From: Spiroplasma chinense
GTDB lineage: Bacteria > Bacillota_I > Bacilli_A > Mycoplasmatales > Mycoplasmataceae
Length of the DNA stretch: 64,000 nt
NCBI RefSeq assembly: GCF_008086545.1
Contig: NZ_CP043026.1
Location: 1,178,001 to 1,242,000 of the forward strand
Direction: 5' to 3'
Positions 1-9,844 of the stretch are shown in pieces. The translations under genes and the position numbers were made by a program. A model generated the notes under the pieces. The model saw nothing but the letters and a program-made list of their open reading frames with translations. It was not told where the DNA came from and made no database searches. Within the stretch, counting starts at the first letter, position 1. Each line of letters starts with the position of its first letter.

Positions 1-350
1 TTTTTATTAACTTTTGAAACCATTTTACTAATTTTGTGACCTTCTTTAAATAATTTTTTTTGGTCTTTTTGTAAAGTAACTTCTCTGGTTTTTAATTCTT
101 GTTTTACTTCTTCAACAACCTCTTTTATATGAGTTTTTTCATCCTCACTAAAAGGTAGATTTTTTCTTTTTCTTGGTTTAATTACTTCGTGAGCTTCAGA
201 AATTACTTGTTCTTCTACGACTTTTCTTTTTGGAACAAAGTAGTTTGTTGCACTATTTGCCTTTACTAAATCATCACTTCTTTTGATTTCTTCAAGTCTT
301 TTTTTTGCATCATCACTAAGTAAATTTTGTTTTTCTTTTAAATCACTCAT
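1..350 (-). CDS. Charged hypothetical protein (3' end outside window)
   Basis: The reading frame opens at an ATG at 348-350 behind a strong ribosome-binding site (AAAGGAGG) and runs off the left edge, so only the N-terminal 116 residues are seen. The protein is rich in Lys and Glu, with no membrane segment or signal peptide. It contains a basic KPRKRK patch near the middle, like the KPRRK tail of the preceding gene, which ends 17 bases upstream. The two are very likely co-transcribed. I do not recognise a family; a cytoplasmic, partly coiled-coil structural protein is the most that can be inferred. Confidence 0.6.
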   Translation of the reverse strand, partial: MSDLKEKQNLLSDDAKKRLEEIKRSDDLVKANSATNYFVPKRKVVEEQVISEAHEVIKPRKRKNLPFSEDEKTHIKEVVEEVKQELKTREVTLQKDQKKLFKEGHKISKMVSKVNK

Positions 351-367
351 AATTTAACCTCCTTTAA

Positions 368-1357
368 TTAATCTTTTTTTGTTGTAGAAGTTTTTCTTCT
401 AGGTTTAATAATTTTTTCTTCACCTTCAACTGGTTTAACTTTTGGTGTTGTTTTTCTTTTTCTTGGTACAAGAGTTGCTACATCATCAGATTTGTTAGCA
501 ATTTTCTTTTGAGATTTTTCAATATAGGTTTCAAATTCTTTAAGTTTCTTTTCTAGAAACTCTTCTCTTTGTTTATCAGTTTCAAAGGTTTCAGTTTCGA
601 TTGTTAATATACTTAACTCTGTTTCCTTTTCTAACTTTTCGCTCATTATATTTTTTAGATCTAAAATTTTACCCTTTACTTTATCTTCAAGTTCTTGAAG
701 TCTTGAAACACTTTTCTTTTGAGCTAAAAAGATATTTTCTTCTTTAACTTCTTCTTGCTCTTCAACGATTTGTGGTGTATAAGATGCTCTTAGACTTTCT
801 CGTCTCTCTTGTGCTTCTCTTGAGAGTCTAAGTTTTCTTTCCAATTCAGTTTCAACAATTTTTTTAGTTATGTTTTCACTATGAAACTTTTTAGCTCTTT
901 GTGCATAACTCTCTGTTTTAGACTTTGTTAAATCTGTATAAAGATCTGCATCAACCCCACCACTTCTCTTAAGTTGTTCGATTTTATGTAATTTTGCAAT
1001 TACAGGGTCATTTTCAAGTATTTCATTTTGTAATGAACTAGATTTTTGTCTTGCTCCATTAATAATTGAACCCAATACTCCCCCAACTTTAGGTTCTTTT
1101 GGGATACCTATGTTTTTTCTCATTGCCTGTAACTTTTCAGCCACTTCGTCATTTTGTTTATTTTCACTTTGAGGCATATATTGTTTTGCAACTTCTTCAA
1201 TACTTGGAGCTGGACCATCTTTACCATCTGTAAAGACAGGTTCCATATTTAAAAGTGGATCATCATTATATGTTCAGTGATTTGGTGCCCTATCTTCTTG
1301 TTGTTTTGCATAATCACTTAATTCCTCAACGTTTTTCTTCTTCTTAAATACCGCCAT
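368..1357 (-). CDS. Hypothetical coiled-coil protein, 329 aa
   Basis: The frame needs TGA=Trp (NHWTYNDD near residue 29) and starts at ATG 1355-1357 after a G-rich Shine-Dalgarno. The first part is low-complexity and acidic. Residues about 150-280 are predicted helical or coiled coil, rich in E, K and R (ELERKLRLSREAQERRESL). The C-terminus is a basic tail (PRKRKTTPKVK, KPRRKTSTTKK). There is no signal peptide or transmembrane segment. A segment with AMRKNI, and later KIEQLKRSGGVDADL, resembles AQMRANI and RIEKLNQAGGDPSVL in the E2-like protein at 11.6-14.3 kb, which suggests a shared module. Function is unknown; a cytoskeletal or scaffold role is only a guess. Confidence 0.65.
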
Positions 1358-1381
1358 AATTTCGCCCCCCAAATTTTGCTA

Positions 1382-2425
1382 TTATATATATTTTATACTT
1401 TTTATTCTATTTGAACTAATATTTTGTCTTCCAACTTTCGCTTGGTTTTTTCCATCAATTAAAACTAGATCTCCTGTGAAAGACACTTTATTTTTAGTTA
1501 AAGCTTCACCAACACCATAAATATCTACTGGTGTGTTTAGTTGTTCAAAATATTTAATTTTTTCTTCATCAAAACCTGAAGATACAATGATTTTTACATG
1601 ATTGTAACCTTCTTTATCCAACTCTTCTCTTAGTTTTTTAACCAGAGTTGGATTTACACCATGTAATTCATCTTTTTCTTCTCTTAAGTCTTGTAAAGAC
1701 TTATCTACCAATGCTTTTGAAGTGTCTAATCTTACAGCATATAAAGATTCTTTAAACTCTCTTGCAACTTTCAAACCATCAGTTACACAATCGTTATTGT
1801 AATCAATCAAAGATACTAGATTATTGTTTGGAAATGTCTCTTTATATGCTCTTGTAGCTTCAATGATGTCCCCATCAAATGAAGCTATTAAAGCGTGAGG
1901 CATTGTTCCATTTAAATTAGCTTCTAAATCAATGTATTCAAAACTTGCAGCTGTTACTAGAGAAGAAATACCCCCAACATATGATGCATAACCATCAATT
2001 TGTTGTGTTGAGTATATATCCATTCTGTCGTTCATATTTAAAACTAGTTTGCCATTTGCTGCATTTTTAACTCTAAAAGCGTTTGTTGCTACTGTTGAAG
2101 CTCTTGATAAAATACCATCAATTAAGCCTTCTAAGTATGCAAAATCACTGTATTTTCCAGTAATTTTTAATACTGGTTCATTTTCGTTTGCAATATCTCC
2201 ATCATTTAAACCTTCAACAATTAAATTTTTAACACCACTATCTCTTAAAAGTTCACAAATCATTTCAATACCACAAATAACTGTATTATTTTTTCTTTGA
2301 AATCATTGCATAGTAACTTGTTGATTAGGTTTGTACTTATCTAAAATTTCTTTAGTTTTTTTAAAATAATCTGCACCATAATAATCGTCAAAAATTCTTT
2401 TGTCTAAGTTAAATTTTGTACTCAC
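1382..2425 (-). CDS. pncB: Nicotinate phosphoribosyltransferase
   Basis: This 347-residue enzyme makes nicotinate mononucleotide from nicotinate and PRPP, the first step of NAD salvage, on which mollicutes depend. Family features are GTMPHALI, the loop between the sheets of the barrel, SGFDEEKI near the phosphate-binding end, and DIYGVGEAL close to the C-terminus. Length is near the usual 340-360 of the short bacterial form. The start is a GTG at 2423-2425, seven bases after GGAGG, and it overlaps the TAG of the upstream ytpR-like gene by one base (TAGTG), so the two are translationally coupled. One TGA codon (TMQW) is read as Trp. Confidence 0.88.
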
Positions 2426-3006
2426 TACAATACCTCCCAAACAGATTTACCTATTTGACTGTCATCAACTTCAAGTTCGACAATTCCTTCATTGTTATAT
2501 TTAGGATTTTCATAACCTAACTCTTTTAGACTGCATAACATTCCAAAAGATTCAAATCCTTTTAATTTACCTTTTAAAATTTGCATTCCATTTGGCATGA
2601 ATGAGCCAATTGTTGCAAGACAAGTAAATGAACCTTTTCTTACGTTTTTAGCTCCACATACGATTTGTATTAATTCTTTTCCATCATTCACTTTACAAAG
2701 TGACAAATGTGTTCCTTCAATTGGTTCACACTCTTCAACTTTTGCAACAACAAATTGATTTTCAATGTTTTCAATTTTAATAATATCTTTTATTTCACTT
2801 ACACAATATTGACTAAGTTCACTATCTTCTAAAAGATATTTTTTGTCTTTATCTATTTGAGGGTTGAAAATGTTTACCCCAATTATTTCTTTATCATTAA
2901 ATAAAATTTCTTTGTTATCTTTTTTTTCACTACTTGTTACTGGTTTGTTTGAAAAACCAACCATTAAAGTATCAAACACTTTAACGTATTTTGTATATAG
3001 TTTCAT
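2425..3006 (-). CDS. ytpR: YtpR-like tRNA-binding-domain protein
   Basis: The 193-residue protein has a C-terminal EMAP/OB-fold tRNA-binding domain (about residues 85-190). Diagnostic stretches are VCGAKNVRKG, GSFMPNGMQI and FESFGMLCSLKELG, as in the N-terminal domain of PheT. The N-terminal 80 residues match the small YtpR extension. Such stand-alone proteins bind structured RNA, but their exact role is unsettled. It is the first gene of an operon with pncB and is transcribed divergently from degV. The symbol follows the Bacillus family name. Confidence 0.8.
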   Translation of the reverse strand: MKLYTKYVKVFDTLMVGFSNKPVTSSEKKDNKEILFNDKEIIGVNIFNPQIDKDKKYLLEDSELSQYCVSEIKDIIKIENIENQFVVAKVEECEPIEGTHLSLCKVNDGKELIQIVCGAKNVRKGSFTCLATIGSFMPNGMQILKGKLKGFESFGMLCSLKELGYENPKYNNEGIVELEVDDSQIGKSVWEVL

Positions 3007-3211
3007 TTCAATTCCCCCTCTAAAACACTTGGAATAACTTCAAAACAATTATATAATAAATAATGTCTTTTATAAAATGTAGCACAAATTTATGTGCTTC
3101 TATTAAGAAGAAACAATAAACTGGTTTTAAAACAATTGTATTATTTTGGTTTTAAACCCAAAAAGAGAATGCAATTATAAAGTTTAATATTAGATAGCAG
3201 GAGAGACACAA
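3007..3211. promoter_or_regulatory. Divergent promoter region with inverted repeat
   Basis: This 205-base AT-rich gap separates the minus-strand ytpR-pncB operon from plus-strand degV. It holds a perfect inverted repeat AGCACA-N6-TGTGCT at 3081-3098 and two direct copies of TGGTTTTAAA at about 3122 and 3149. A clear ribosome-binding site (AGGAGAG) precedes degV. The inverted repeat could be an operator serving both directions; no regulator can be assigned. Confidence 0.4.
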
Positions 3212-4045
3212 ATGAAGATTGCAGTTGTAATAGATTCGTCAACAGGAATTAAAGATGTTGAAAATTATAAAGATTTATATTTAGTGCCATTAATGATAAC
3301 AAAAGAAAACGGAGAACAAGTTAAAGATGATGAGAATCTTAGTTTTGATGAATTTTATGCATTAAATGACTCTCAATTACTGAAAACTTCTCAAACCGTT
3401 CCAGGTAATATGCTTGGAAAATGAGATGAATTACTGAAGACTTATAATCAAGTTATTTGTTTACTACTTTCAAAAGGTTTATCAGGTCAATACAATACTT
3501 TTAGAATGTTTTCACAGGAAGAAGAATACAAAGGAAAAGTATTTGTAATTGATACCAATGGAGTAAGTATTATTCTAAAGCGCCAAGTGCTACGAGCTTT
3601 AGAATTAAAAGAACAAGGTAAAAGTGGAGAAGAAATATTAAATATCATTGAAGAAGAAACAAAGAAATTTAACTGTTTCATTATCCCAAAATCTCTAGAC
3701 CAATTGGTTAGAGGTGGAAGAATTAGCAAAGCCGCAGCAGGACTTGCAAAAATCCTAAAAATTACACCAATTTTAAAATATAATGGTGAAATTGATAAAG
3801 AAGACAAAACTAGAACTTTTAAAAAAGCTATAGAACAAGCAATTACACTACTAGATAAAAGATCAACAAACGATAAAAAAGTTATTGACCTATCTTATTC
3901 TAGAGTTGATAGCGAGGTTCTTGATATGGTAAAAGATTTAATAAAAGAAAAAGGTTTTGAATTAGGACTACTAGAAGAAATGCCAAACACTATTACTTGT
4001 CATACAGGTCGCGAAACATTTGCACTTGGAATATGAGACAAGTAA
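3212..4045 (+). CDS. degV: DegV family fatty-acid-binding protein
   Basis: This is a 277-residue DegV (FakB-type) protein, usual length about 280. The N-terminus has the family motif AVVIDSSTGI. The fatty-acid head-group motif region reads KTSQTVPG (compare T-S-Q-P/A-S-P). A later domain holds SLDQLVRGGRIS, the DxLxxGGR signature, and the C-terminal CHTGRETFALGIW (H-x-G-P/R). FakB proteins hold a fatty acid for phosphorylation by FakA and feed phospholipid synthesis; mollicutes rely on host fatty acids. Two TGA codons are read as Trp. The paralogue follows 45 bases downstream. Confidence 0.88.
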
Positions 4046-4090
4046 TATAGTATTGTAACAAAGTAATAATCGAATGGAGATGAAAAAAAT

Positions 4091-4948
4091 ATGAAAATAG
4101 GAATACTTATGGATAGTTCATCAGGTTTAACTGATGAATTAATCAAAGGAACAAATATAAGTTACATACCATTACACATCATAATTAACGGGGAAATAGA
4201 CTTCTTAGATACAAAAAAAGAACACGAAAAACATGATACATATAAAATTATTGCCGATAAGGGAGCTGTAACAACTAGTCAAGCTTCACCTGGGGAATTA
4301 ATTGAAAAGTACCAAGAAATGTTAGAAAAATACGATCACGTAATTCACTTATCAATTAGTCCAAATTTATCAGGAATGTACCAAACAGCTGTTATGGTTT
4401 CAAACGATGATGAATTTAAAGGTAAAGTTACAGTATTTGAACATTATCTTGCAGCTAATGTTTTAAAAGAATTAGCACTTAAAATGAATCAAATGACTCA
4501 AAATGAAAATCTGACTATTGAAGATTACAAAAAAGAGGTAAATATTTGATCTAAAAAAAGTTGTTCAATTGTAATACCTGGAGATTTAGACAGATTAGCA
4601 AGCGGTGGGCGTGCTAAATCAGTATTGATTTCAATCCTTAAAATGTTAAAAACAAAAGTAGCAATCCAATGAGGTGAAAAACCTAAAAAAGTTGGTATGG
4701 GAAGAACTGTTGCATCACTTTATGATAAAGTTGTAAAAGCTGTTAAATCAACAGCTGGTGCAGACTGTAAATTAATATTTGTTTATTCACCAGCTACTTC
4801 TGAAAAACTTATAGAACAAATCAGAAATAAAATGAATGAAGTAAATATTTCTTACACAGAAGAACAAATTCCTTCTCCATTTACTTGTCATGCAGGAGTT
4901 GAAACTGTAGGTTTCCTTGCAATTGATAAAAAACTATTAGCAAAATAG
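4091..4948 (+). CDS. degV: DegV family fatty-acid-binding protein, second copy
   Basis: This 285-residue paralogue of the preceding gene starts after GGAGATG. It has ILMDSSSGL at the N-terminus, TTSQASPGEL in the ligand site, LDRLASGGRAKS as the DxLxxGGR motif, and CHAGVETVGFLA near the end. Tandem FakB copies commonly prefer different chain lengths or saturation; that split is inferred here. Three TGA codons are read as Trp. A strong bidirectional terminator follows at once. Confidence 0.88.
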
Positions 4949-4950
4949 AA

Positions 4951-4983
4951 AAAGACAATTCTTTTAAAGAATTGTCTTTTTTT
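4951..4983. terminator. Bidirectional rho-independent terminator
   Basis: AAAGACAATTC and GAATTGTCTTT form an 11-bp stem with a short loop, followed by a T-run on the plus strand and preceded by A-runs that serve the minus strand. It ends degV and, from the other side, the tRNA-Trp pair. Confidence 0.85.
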
Positions 4984-4992
4984 GATTCAAAT

Positions 4993-5068
4993 TGGCAGGG
5001 GTAGCAGGACTTGAACCCACGACACTCGGATTTGGAGTCCGATGTTCTACCAACTGAACTATACCCCT
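4993..5068 (-). tRNA. trnW: tRNA-Trp (anticodon CCA)
   Basis: Read on the minus strand, a 76-base cloverleaf with encoded CCA is visible: acceptor AGGGGTA/TACCCCT, T-arm GTTCAAGTC, and anticodon loop CTCCAAA with anticodon CCA. It reads UGG. It is nearly identical to the upstream copy with anticodon UCA. Confidence 0.95.
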
Positions 5069-5074
5069 AAATAT

Positions 5075-5100
5075 AAAAAACCTGCCAATAGCAGGTTTTG
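5075..5100 (-). terminator. Hairpin between the two tRNA-Trp genes
   Basis: ACCTGC-N4-GCAGGT is followed on the minus strand by a T6 run. It probably terminates part of the tRNA-Trp(UCA) transcripts or acts as a processing hairpin. Confidence 0.6.
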
Positions 5101-5108
5101 ATTCTTTT

Positions 5109-5184
5109 TGGCAGGGGTAGCAGGACTTGAACCCACGACACTCGGATTTGAAGTCCGATGTTCTACCAACTGAACTATACCCCT
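5109..5184 (-). tRNA. trnW: tRNA-Trp (anticodon UCA, reads UGA)
   Basis: The same 76-base structure as the neighbouring tRNA-Trp, with anticodon TCA in the loop CTTCAAA. It decodes UGA as tryptophan and proves the mollicute genetic code (table 4) for this genome, in agreement with the many in-frame TGA codons. The pair plainly arose by duplication and one anticodon change. Confidence 0.96.
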
Positions 5185-5245
5185 ATTTACAACTTTATTA
5201 TTATACATTACTTTTATTAATGTATAAATAAAATTGTAATTTTTT

Positions 5246-7042
5246 TTAAATTTGTTTTCTTAAAGCTATTAATTTTTGAGATAACTCTTCAAGGCCAACA
5301 TCTTCTGTGTTTTCACGACTTACCAATATAGTTGCAGCCAAAGCACAAGAGTTTAATATTGCCATTATTGAGAAAAGGAAAGGCATAATAATTTTTAGAT
5401 AATCATTTAATCTAAAATCAAATCCCCCTCATTTTCTTCCCTGTTCATCTTCTACAAAGTTTACTTTTCTTAAGAAACTTTGATTATAAAGTGTGTATCT
5501 TCCTAAAGTAACTTGTTTTTGATTAATTTCAAGATCTTTTTCATCTAATAAAGATAAAGCTAATTTATCAAAGTAAGTTGATATATTTAAAGCATTTGCA
5601 AAGTATTCAGTTTTTTCGCTATTACGAATACTGTTATATGAAGAATCATCAACTGTAGAGTTTTCTAATTTCATATTGTTGTAAATAACTGAAACTTTTT
5701 TCTCAAACAATTCATTTGGAGTATAAGTCACCCCTTCTTCAGTAATAGTTTTTCCCATAAAGTTTCAATCATCAATGATTTTAATTGTATTTAAATCATT
5801 TGAAGATTTTTCAAGAATTGAATTAATTATTTCAATTAATAAAGTGTTTTTAAAATACGAAGTTCTGTAAAACATATATAAGAATAATTCTTTCATAATT
5901 TTAATTGATACTTCATTTAAAAAAGGTTCATTTGCATCAAAACTTGTATAAAAACCTTTGTCATTAACGTTTCAACTTCTATAAATATCATCAGGCACAT
6001 AAGTAAAGTCAATTCTTTTTAAATGTTGTATAGAAAACATATCCCTGTAATGTTCAAAATCACTTGGTCTTTCTTTAAAAAATTCAACGTATTCTTTTAA
6101 CTCTGAGTTAAAAATTGGTGAAAACATAAAGTATTGAAATAATCTATCAACTTCATCATCTTCAAAGAAATAATCAACCATTTCTCTTTCTGTTAAATTT
6201 TCATCTATTTCGTCAATAACTACAACTGATTCGTTTTTTGTAATAAATACAACACCTTTTATTGAATTAAACTCTAACAAATTATTTGTGGCTGCTAAAA
6301 ACTCTTCATCATCATTAACACCATCATAATATTTATTATAAAATTCTGATGATTGAAGACTTGTGTTTTCCACAAAGTCTTTATATAAAATTGATCTAGT
6401 TTTACTTTGACCGCCTTCTTGTGCTTCATTAAAGTTCAAAACAATATCTTTATCTTCATATCCTTTTGAAAAGAAAAAACTTGAAACCAAACTTATTGAA
6501 ATTGATGCTAAGAAAAATAATATTGAAACTATAATTACAGTTTTTTTACCTTTAAAAATAGCTACAACAATTACACTAAATGGAAGTCATATCATAATTG
6601 CAACAGTACTCATTAAAAGATTAGAACTTAAGACTTTACCATTTGCAGATCAATCTGAAATTTTAATTGCAAGTACAAAAGTATTTAAAATATAAATTGA
6701 AAATACATAGAAGGCAATAAAAATGATTGAAAGAATGTAATCTCTAAAAGCACCTAACGCTTTATTCCTCTCTTCTACAAGATCATCAATAAAACTATCT
6801 TCTTCACTTGTAAATTTACCAATAAAGTATCATCCTTCAATTGTTGTTAAAAAAGGAACTACTAGCAATAACATTACAGGTGAGAAAATCTTCACGTTAT
6901 TTACAATAGCTCCCAAAGTTGTATTTGATTCTTGTTTGGTATTAATTAATACAACATTAACGACAACTACTGCTAAACAAAATAAAAAACTAAAGAAATA
7001 AAACTTTCATTTTTTTGCTCTATAAACTAAAAAATTTTTCAT
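5246..7042 (-). CDS. Polytopic membrane protein with large extracellular domain, 598 aa
   Basis: The frame is continuous with TGA=Trp from ATG 7040-7042. About four hydrophobic segments lie in the first 190 residues (for example FLFCLAVVVVNVVLI, IMIWLPFSVIVVAIF). A soluble acidic stretch of about 350 residues follows, then one membrane segment near the C-terminus (IIMPFLFSIMAILNS). This outline resembles the permease at 28.1-29.8 kb (also N-terminal helices, a long loop and a C-terminal helix), so it may belong to the same mollicute ABC-2-like or surface family. No ATPase gene is adjacent. Function is unknown. Confidence 0.6.
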
Positions 7043-7160
7043 ATAGTTGCCCCCTTAATATTTTTCCCCAAAATCGATACTTATATTATACCATTTTAGA
7101 GAGCAATTTTTTATGTAACCAGAAACTTCCCAACTATGAGTTTAGTTCCTTATTTTGCTA

Positions 7161-7197
7161 AAAAAATAAAATAAAAAGATTCCCATTTGGAAATCTT
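7161..7197 (-). terminator. Rho-independent terminator after fur-like gene
   Basis: On the minus strand AAAGATTTCC and GGGAATCTTT pair around a short loop and are followed by T-rich sequence. It overlaps the last codons of the Fur-family gene. Confidence 0.8.
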
Positions 7198-7658
7198 TAT
7201 TTATTTGCGATAGTTGAAAGTTTTTTTCGACAATTGTTACACAAACCGTGCATTTCTAACTTGAAATGATCCAACTCAAAATTTATTGATTCACCAATTT
7301 TTTTAAATTGCGAAAGTAAATCTTGTGATAAGGAAGAACTGTCAATATGTTCAAACATCTCACATTCATGACACTTAACATGAATTAATTGTGGGGTGAT
7401 TGCCTCATATATAATTTGTTTACCATTTATTGTGTTTGAAAACAACAAATGTAAGTCTAACAGCATATCTATATTGTTATACACTGACATTACATTAACT
7501 GAAGACTTTGTTTCCTTTTCTATTTCAGCTATTAACTCGTTAATAGTGAAATGTTTTCTAGTAGCAATACATTTTAGAATAGTTAGACGTACATCGGTAA
7601 GTTTTATCTTTTTCTCTTTTAAGATTTCTACATATTCATCGAAAAGCTTATCTCTCAT
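7197..7658 (-). CDS. Fur family transcriptional regulator
   Basis: This 153-residue protein has the Fur/PerR layout: an N-terminal winged helix (LTDVRLTILKCI, then SVNVMSVYNNIDML as recognition helix) and a C-terminal dimerisation domain with two CxxC pairs (CHEC about residue 108, CNNC about 143) that bind structural zinc. The HVKCHECEMFEHI stretch is typical. Whether it senses iron, zinc or peroxide cannot be told. It starts directly after the TAG of the acyl carrier protein gene and is the last gene of the operon beginning at 9554. Confidence 0.85.
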   Translation of the reverse strand: MRDKLFDEYVEILKEKKIKLTDVRLTILKCIATRKHFTINELIAEIEKETKSSVNVMSVYNNIDMLLDLHLLFSNTINGKQIIYEAITPQLIHVKCHECEMFEHIDSSSLSQDLLSQFKKIGESINFELDHFKLEMHGLCNNCRKKLSTIANK

Positions 7659-7883
7659 CTATTTTACCAATTCTTCTATTGTAGTGATTAGGTCATTAAC
7701 TGTGTTAATGTCACTCATCTGTTCATCAGAAAATGTAATATTTAATTCATCTTCTAATAATACAATCATGTCCATAAGATCTAGAGAATCTAGACCCATA
7801 GCTTTAAACACACTGTCTTTTGTGATAGAACCTTTGGCTCCCTTAGCAACTAGGGATTTTTTAATTTCTTCAAAATAGTTCAT
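7659..7883 (-). CDS. acpP: Acyl carrier protein
   Basis: A 74-residue acidic protein with the phosphopantetheine motif GLDSLDLMD; Ser33 is the attachment site. Length is usual for ACP. The ATG at 7881-7883 sits a good distance from TGGTGA and is preferred to a TTG 12 bases upstream. In mollicutes without complete fatty-acid synthesis, ACP probably serves acyl transfer in phospholipid or lipoprotein metabolism. It is co-transcribed with the Fur-like gene, to which it is directly abutted. Confidence 0.9.
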   Translation of the reverse strand: MNYFEEIKKSLVAKGAKGSITKDSVFKAMGLDSLDLMDMIVLLEDELNITFSDEQMSDINTVNDLITTIEELVK

Positions 7884-7900
7884 ATAAATCACCAAAATGA

Positions 7901-8329
7901 TTATATATTCTTAATTGAATAATTTCAAATATATTGATAGTCTTGATTGAAATTTAAAATATATTTTATGGAAATGGCCTTTATGAAATAAATATCATCT
8001 ACATAAAACCTAAAAGTTGCTTTGTCATTTAATGGACCCAATTTATAGAACTCTTGTAAGAAATGGTACTTAAATTCATCTAAATTTATATAAACCTTAT
8101 TACTTTCAAATCTTAAAATTTGCATTTTTTGGCCAATAGATAGGTTAATGTCTAGATTTTGTGAAACAAAATCTTCATTCACCTCTTCTGTTGGTTTTTC
8201 TACATCTTGTTCAATTTGCGTTGAAGAAATGGTGTGGTTTTTAAGCAAAACCACAGTAGTTACTGAAACTAGCGAAGCTATTGTGAAAATCGGTAATAAA
8301 AGTCTATAAAATATTTTTTTGATTTTCAT
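7901..8329 (-). CDS. Membrane-anchored hypothetical protein, 142 aa
   Basis: Starts MKIKKIFYRLLLP with one N-terminal hydrophobic helix (about residues 8-29, LLLPIFTIASLVSVTTVVLL), followed by an extracellular domain of about 110 residues with no cysteine. The true end is 24 bases beyond a TGA read as Trp (YQYIWNYSIKNI). Its start lies 26 bases inside the end of the preceding gene, showing tight coupling. No family is recognised. It may act with the product of 8304-9554. Confidence 0.6.
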
Positions 8330-9554
8330 GTATAAATTTTATTGCACTTTCTTTATCGTTTCAGTCAACTTCATAATAGTCTTCATGTAAATAATTAAGT
8401 TCTTCAACTTTAACAGCTTCAAAATTCAAATCTATTCTAGAATTGAAAATGTTTGTATAATCACTGTCTAAAAACTCGTTTTCAAACACTAAATTTAGAT
8501 CATTTAATTTTAAAGTCTTTTTAAAAACTACCCTATCACTAATTAAAGGGTTTAATAAAATACCTTTTTGTCCATAAATAGATTCACTTACCTTGTTGGT
8601 TTTTCAATCAATAGCTGTAAAGTTTTGATTTTCTATCAAATATTGGTCATTTCTAGAAGAAATGGCATCATCTTTTAGTTTTAAATCATAATAACTTTCT
8701 TTGTTGTTTAATAAAATTTCGTTTGTACTAGAAACTCCAATAACTTTTGAAACTCCTGAAACATATTGGTTTAAAAAGTTTGTTACAAGAGTGCCATAAA
8801 TTGAAGTTTCAACTTTACCAAGTCAAGATTCTTTAAATTTTAAACTTACGTCAAAATCCAATCTATTTACAGAAGTATTTAAAACTTCATAATCTATTTC
8901 TCTTGTAATTAAATCTCTATTTCCTGTTTCATATTTTACATTGAATTGATTTGTTAAATATGAAGAAATAAGATTATATTGAGTCAAATTATTTTTACTT
9001 CTATAAATTTGGGGCTTTCTATTTAAATTAATCAGTCCTGTAACCGAACCTTCATCAACAAAGTTTCCTGTATATTTATAACTTGCAGTATATCTAATTG
9101 TTGGAAAATTGTTATCTTCAAAATATTCATAAGGTATAAGTACACTTTTAAATTCATAATTTAAGAACTCATACTTGTTATTTTCACTTTTAGAGATTCT
9201 ATAGTATCCAAAATCTACTCTGTCAGTTTTGTCTTCAAATACAATTTGTTTCAATTCTGACCCAACTTGTGCATAAAATACGCAAGTTCCACCGTTAAAG
9301 TATAAACTTATGCTTTGTGCATTTGGATTTTTTCCAAAGTAATAACTGCATATACTATTTCATTTTTTTTCAGAAATACTTGGTCTGAAAAACAGTTTAA
9401 AGTACTTTTTGTTGTTCTTCATAACAACTTCATTTTGAAATACTATATCTAAATCAAAATTTTTGTTTACATCTTGCGAACTATTTTCAACTTTAATAGT
9501 ATCTTGTCTGTCGCTAGAATTTAAATCTATATCATTGTCTATTGCAATATTCAT
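8304..9554 (-). CDS. Hypothetical protein, 416 aa, first gene of the Fur/ACP operon
   Basis: Frame verified through four TGA=Trp codons from ATG 9552-9554, which follows GAGGTGA. The product has no signal peptide and no clear membrane helix, and is rich in N, Y, F and K with alternating hydrophobic residues that suggest beta structure. An acidic, Asn-rich N-terminus (IDNDIDLNSSD) precedes it. I recognise no family. It heads the operon with a membrane-anchored protein, ACP and a Fur-like regulator. Its promoter shares a long identical element with the coiled-coil gene at 58.3 kb. Confidence 0.6.
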
Positions 9555-9573
9555 TTTTTTTCACCTCATATAA

Positions 9574-9610
9574 ACTATCGTCATGAAATCAAAAAAAATG
9601 TACAAAAAAA
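9574..9610 (-). promoter_or_regulatory. Unusual promoter element shared with 58.3 kb
   Basis: On the minus strand TTTTTTTGTACATTTT, seven bases, then TTCATGACGATAGT, lies just upstream of the GAGGTGA ribosome-binding site of the gene starting at 9554. The same blocks with the same spacing occur at 58276-58312. The -10-like GATAGT and -35-like TTGTAC/ACATTT are not the usual TATAAT/TTGACA, so an alternative sigma factor or an activator is possible. Confidence 0.55.
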
Positions 9611-9628
9611 ACTCAAAAATTTGAGTTT
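9603..9628 (-). terminator. Terminator of tRNA-His
   Basis: AAACTCAA-loop-TTGAGTTT is followed by T8 on the minus strand. Its T-run overlaps the T-run that opens the unusual promoter element of the next gene. Confidence 0.7.
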
Positions 9629-9642
9629 ATTTTCTTTATAAA

Positions 9643-9719
9643 TGGGGCGCACGAGGGGAATTGAACCCCCGAGTGTCGGAACCACAATCCGATGCGTTAA
9701 CCACTTCGCCACGTGCGCC
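9643..9719 (-). tRNA. trnH: tRNA-His (anticodon GUG)
   Basis: The minus strand folds into a cloverleaf with acceptor GGCGCACG/CGTGCGCC (including the extra G-1:C73 pair special to tRNA-His), T-arm GGTTCAATTCC, anticodon loop TTGTGGT with GTG, and encoded CCA. Confidence 0.95.
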
Positions 9720-9790
9720 ATATATTCAACTTAATTATTATACTAAAAAAGTTGAATTTTTTTTATTTTTTTTAATTTCCTTTATATTTT

Positions 9791-9823
9791 AAAAAAAACA
9801 TATTCTGCATAAGCTAGAATATG
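9791..9823 (-). terminator. Terminator after lipoprotein gene
   Basis: CATATTCT-loop-AGAATATG followed by T8 on the minus strand. Confidence 0.8.
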
Positions 9824-9844
9824 TAATTTCTTTATACTAAAAAT

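Noticed and set aside
4993-5184. Assembly duplication of one tRNA gene
   Set aside because: The two copies differ exactly at the anticodon (CCA and UCA) and in flanking sequence, as expected for mollicute Trp decoding.
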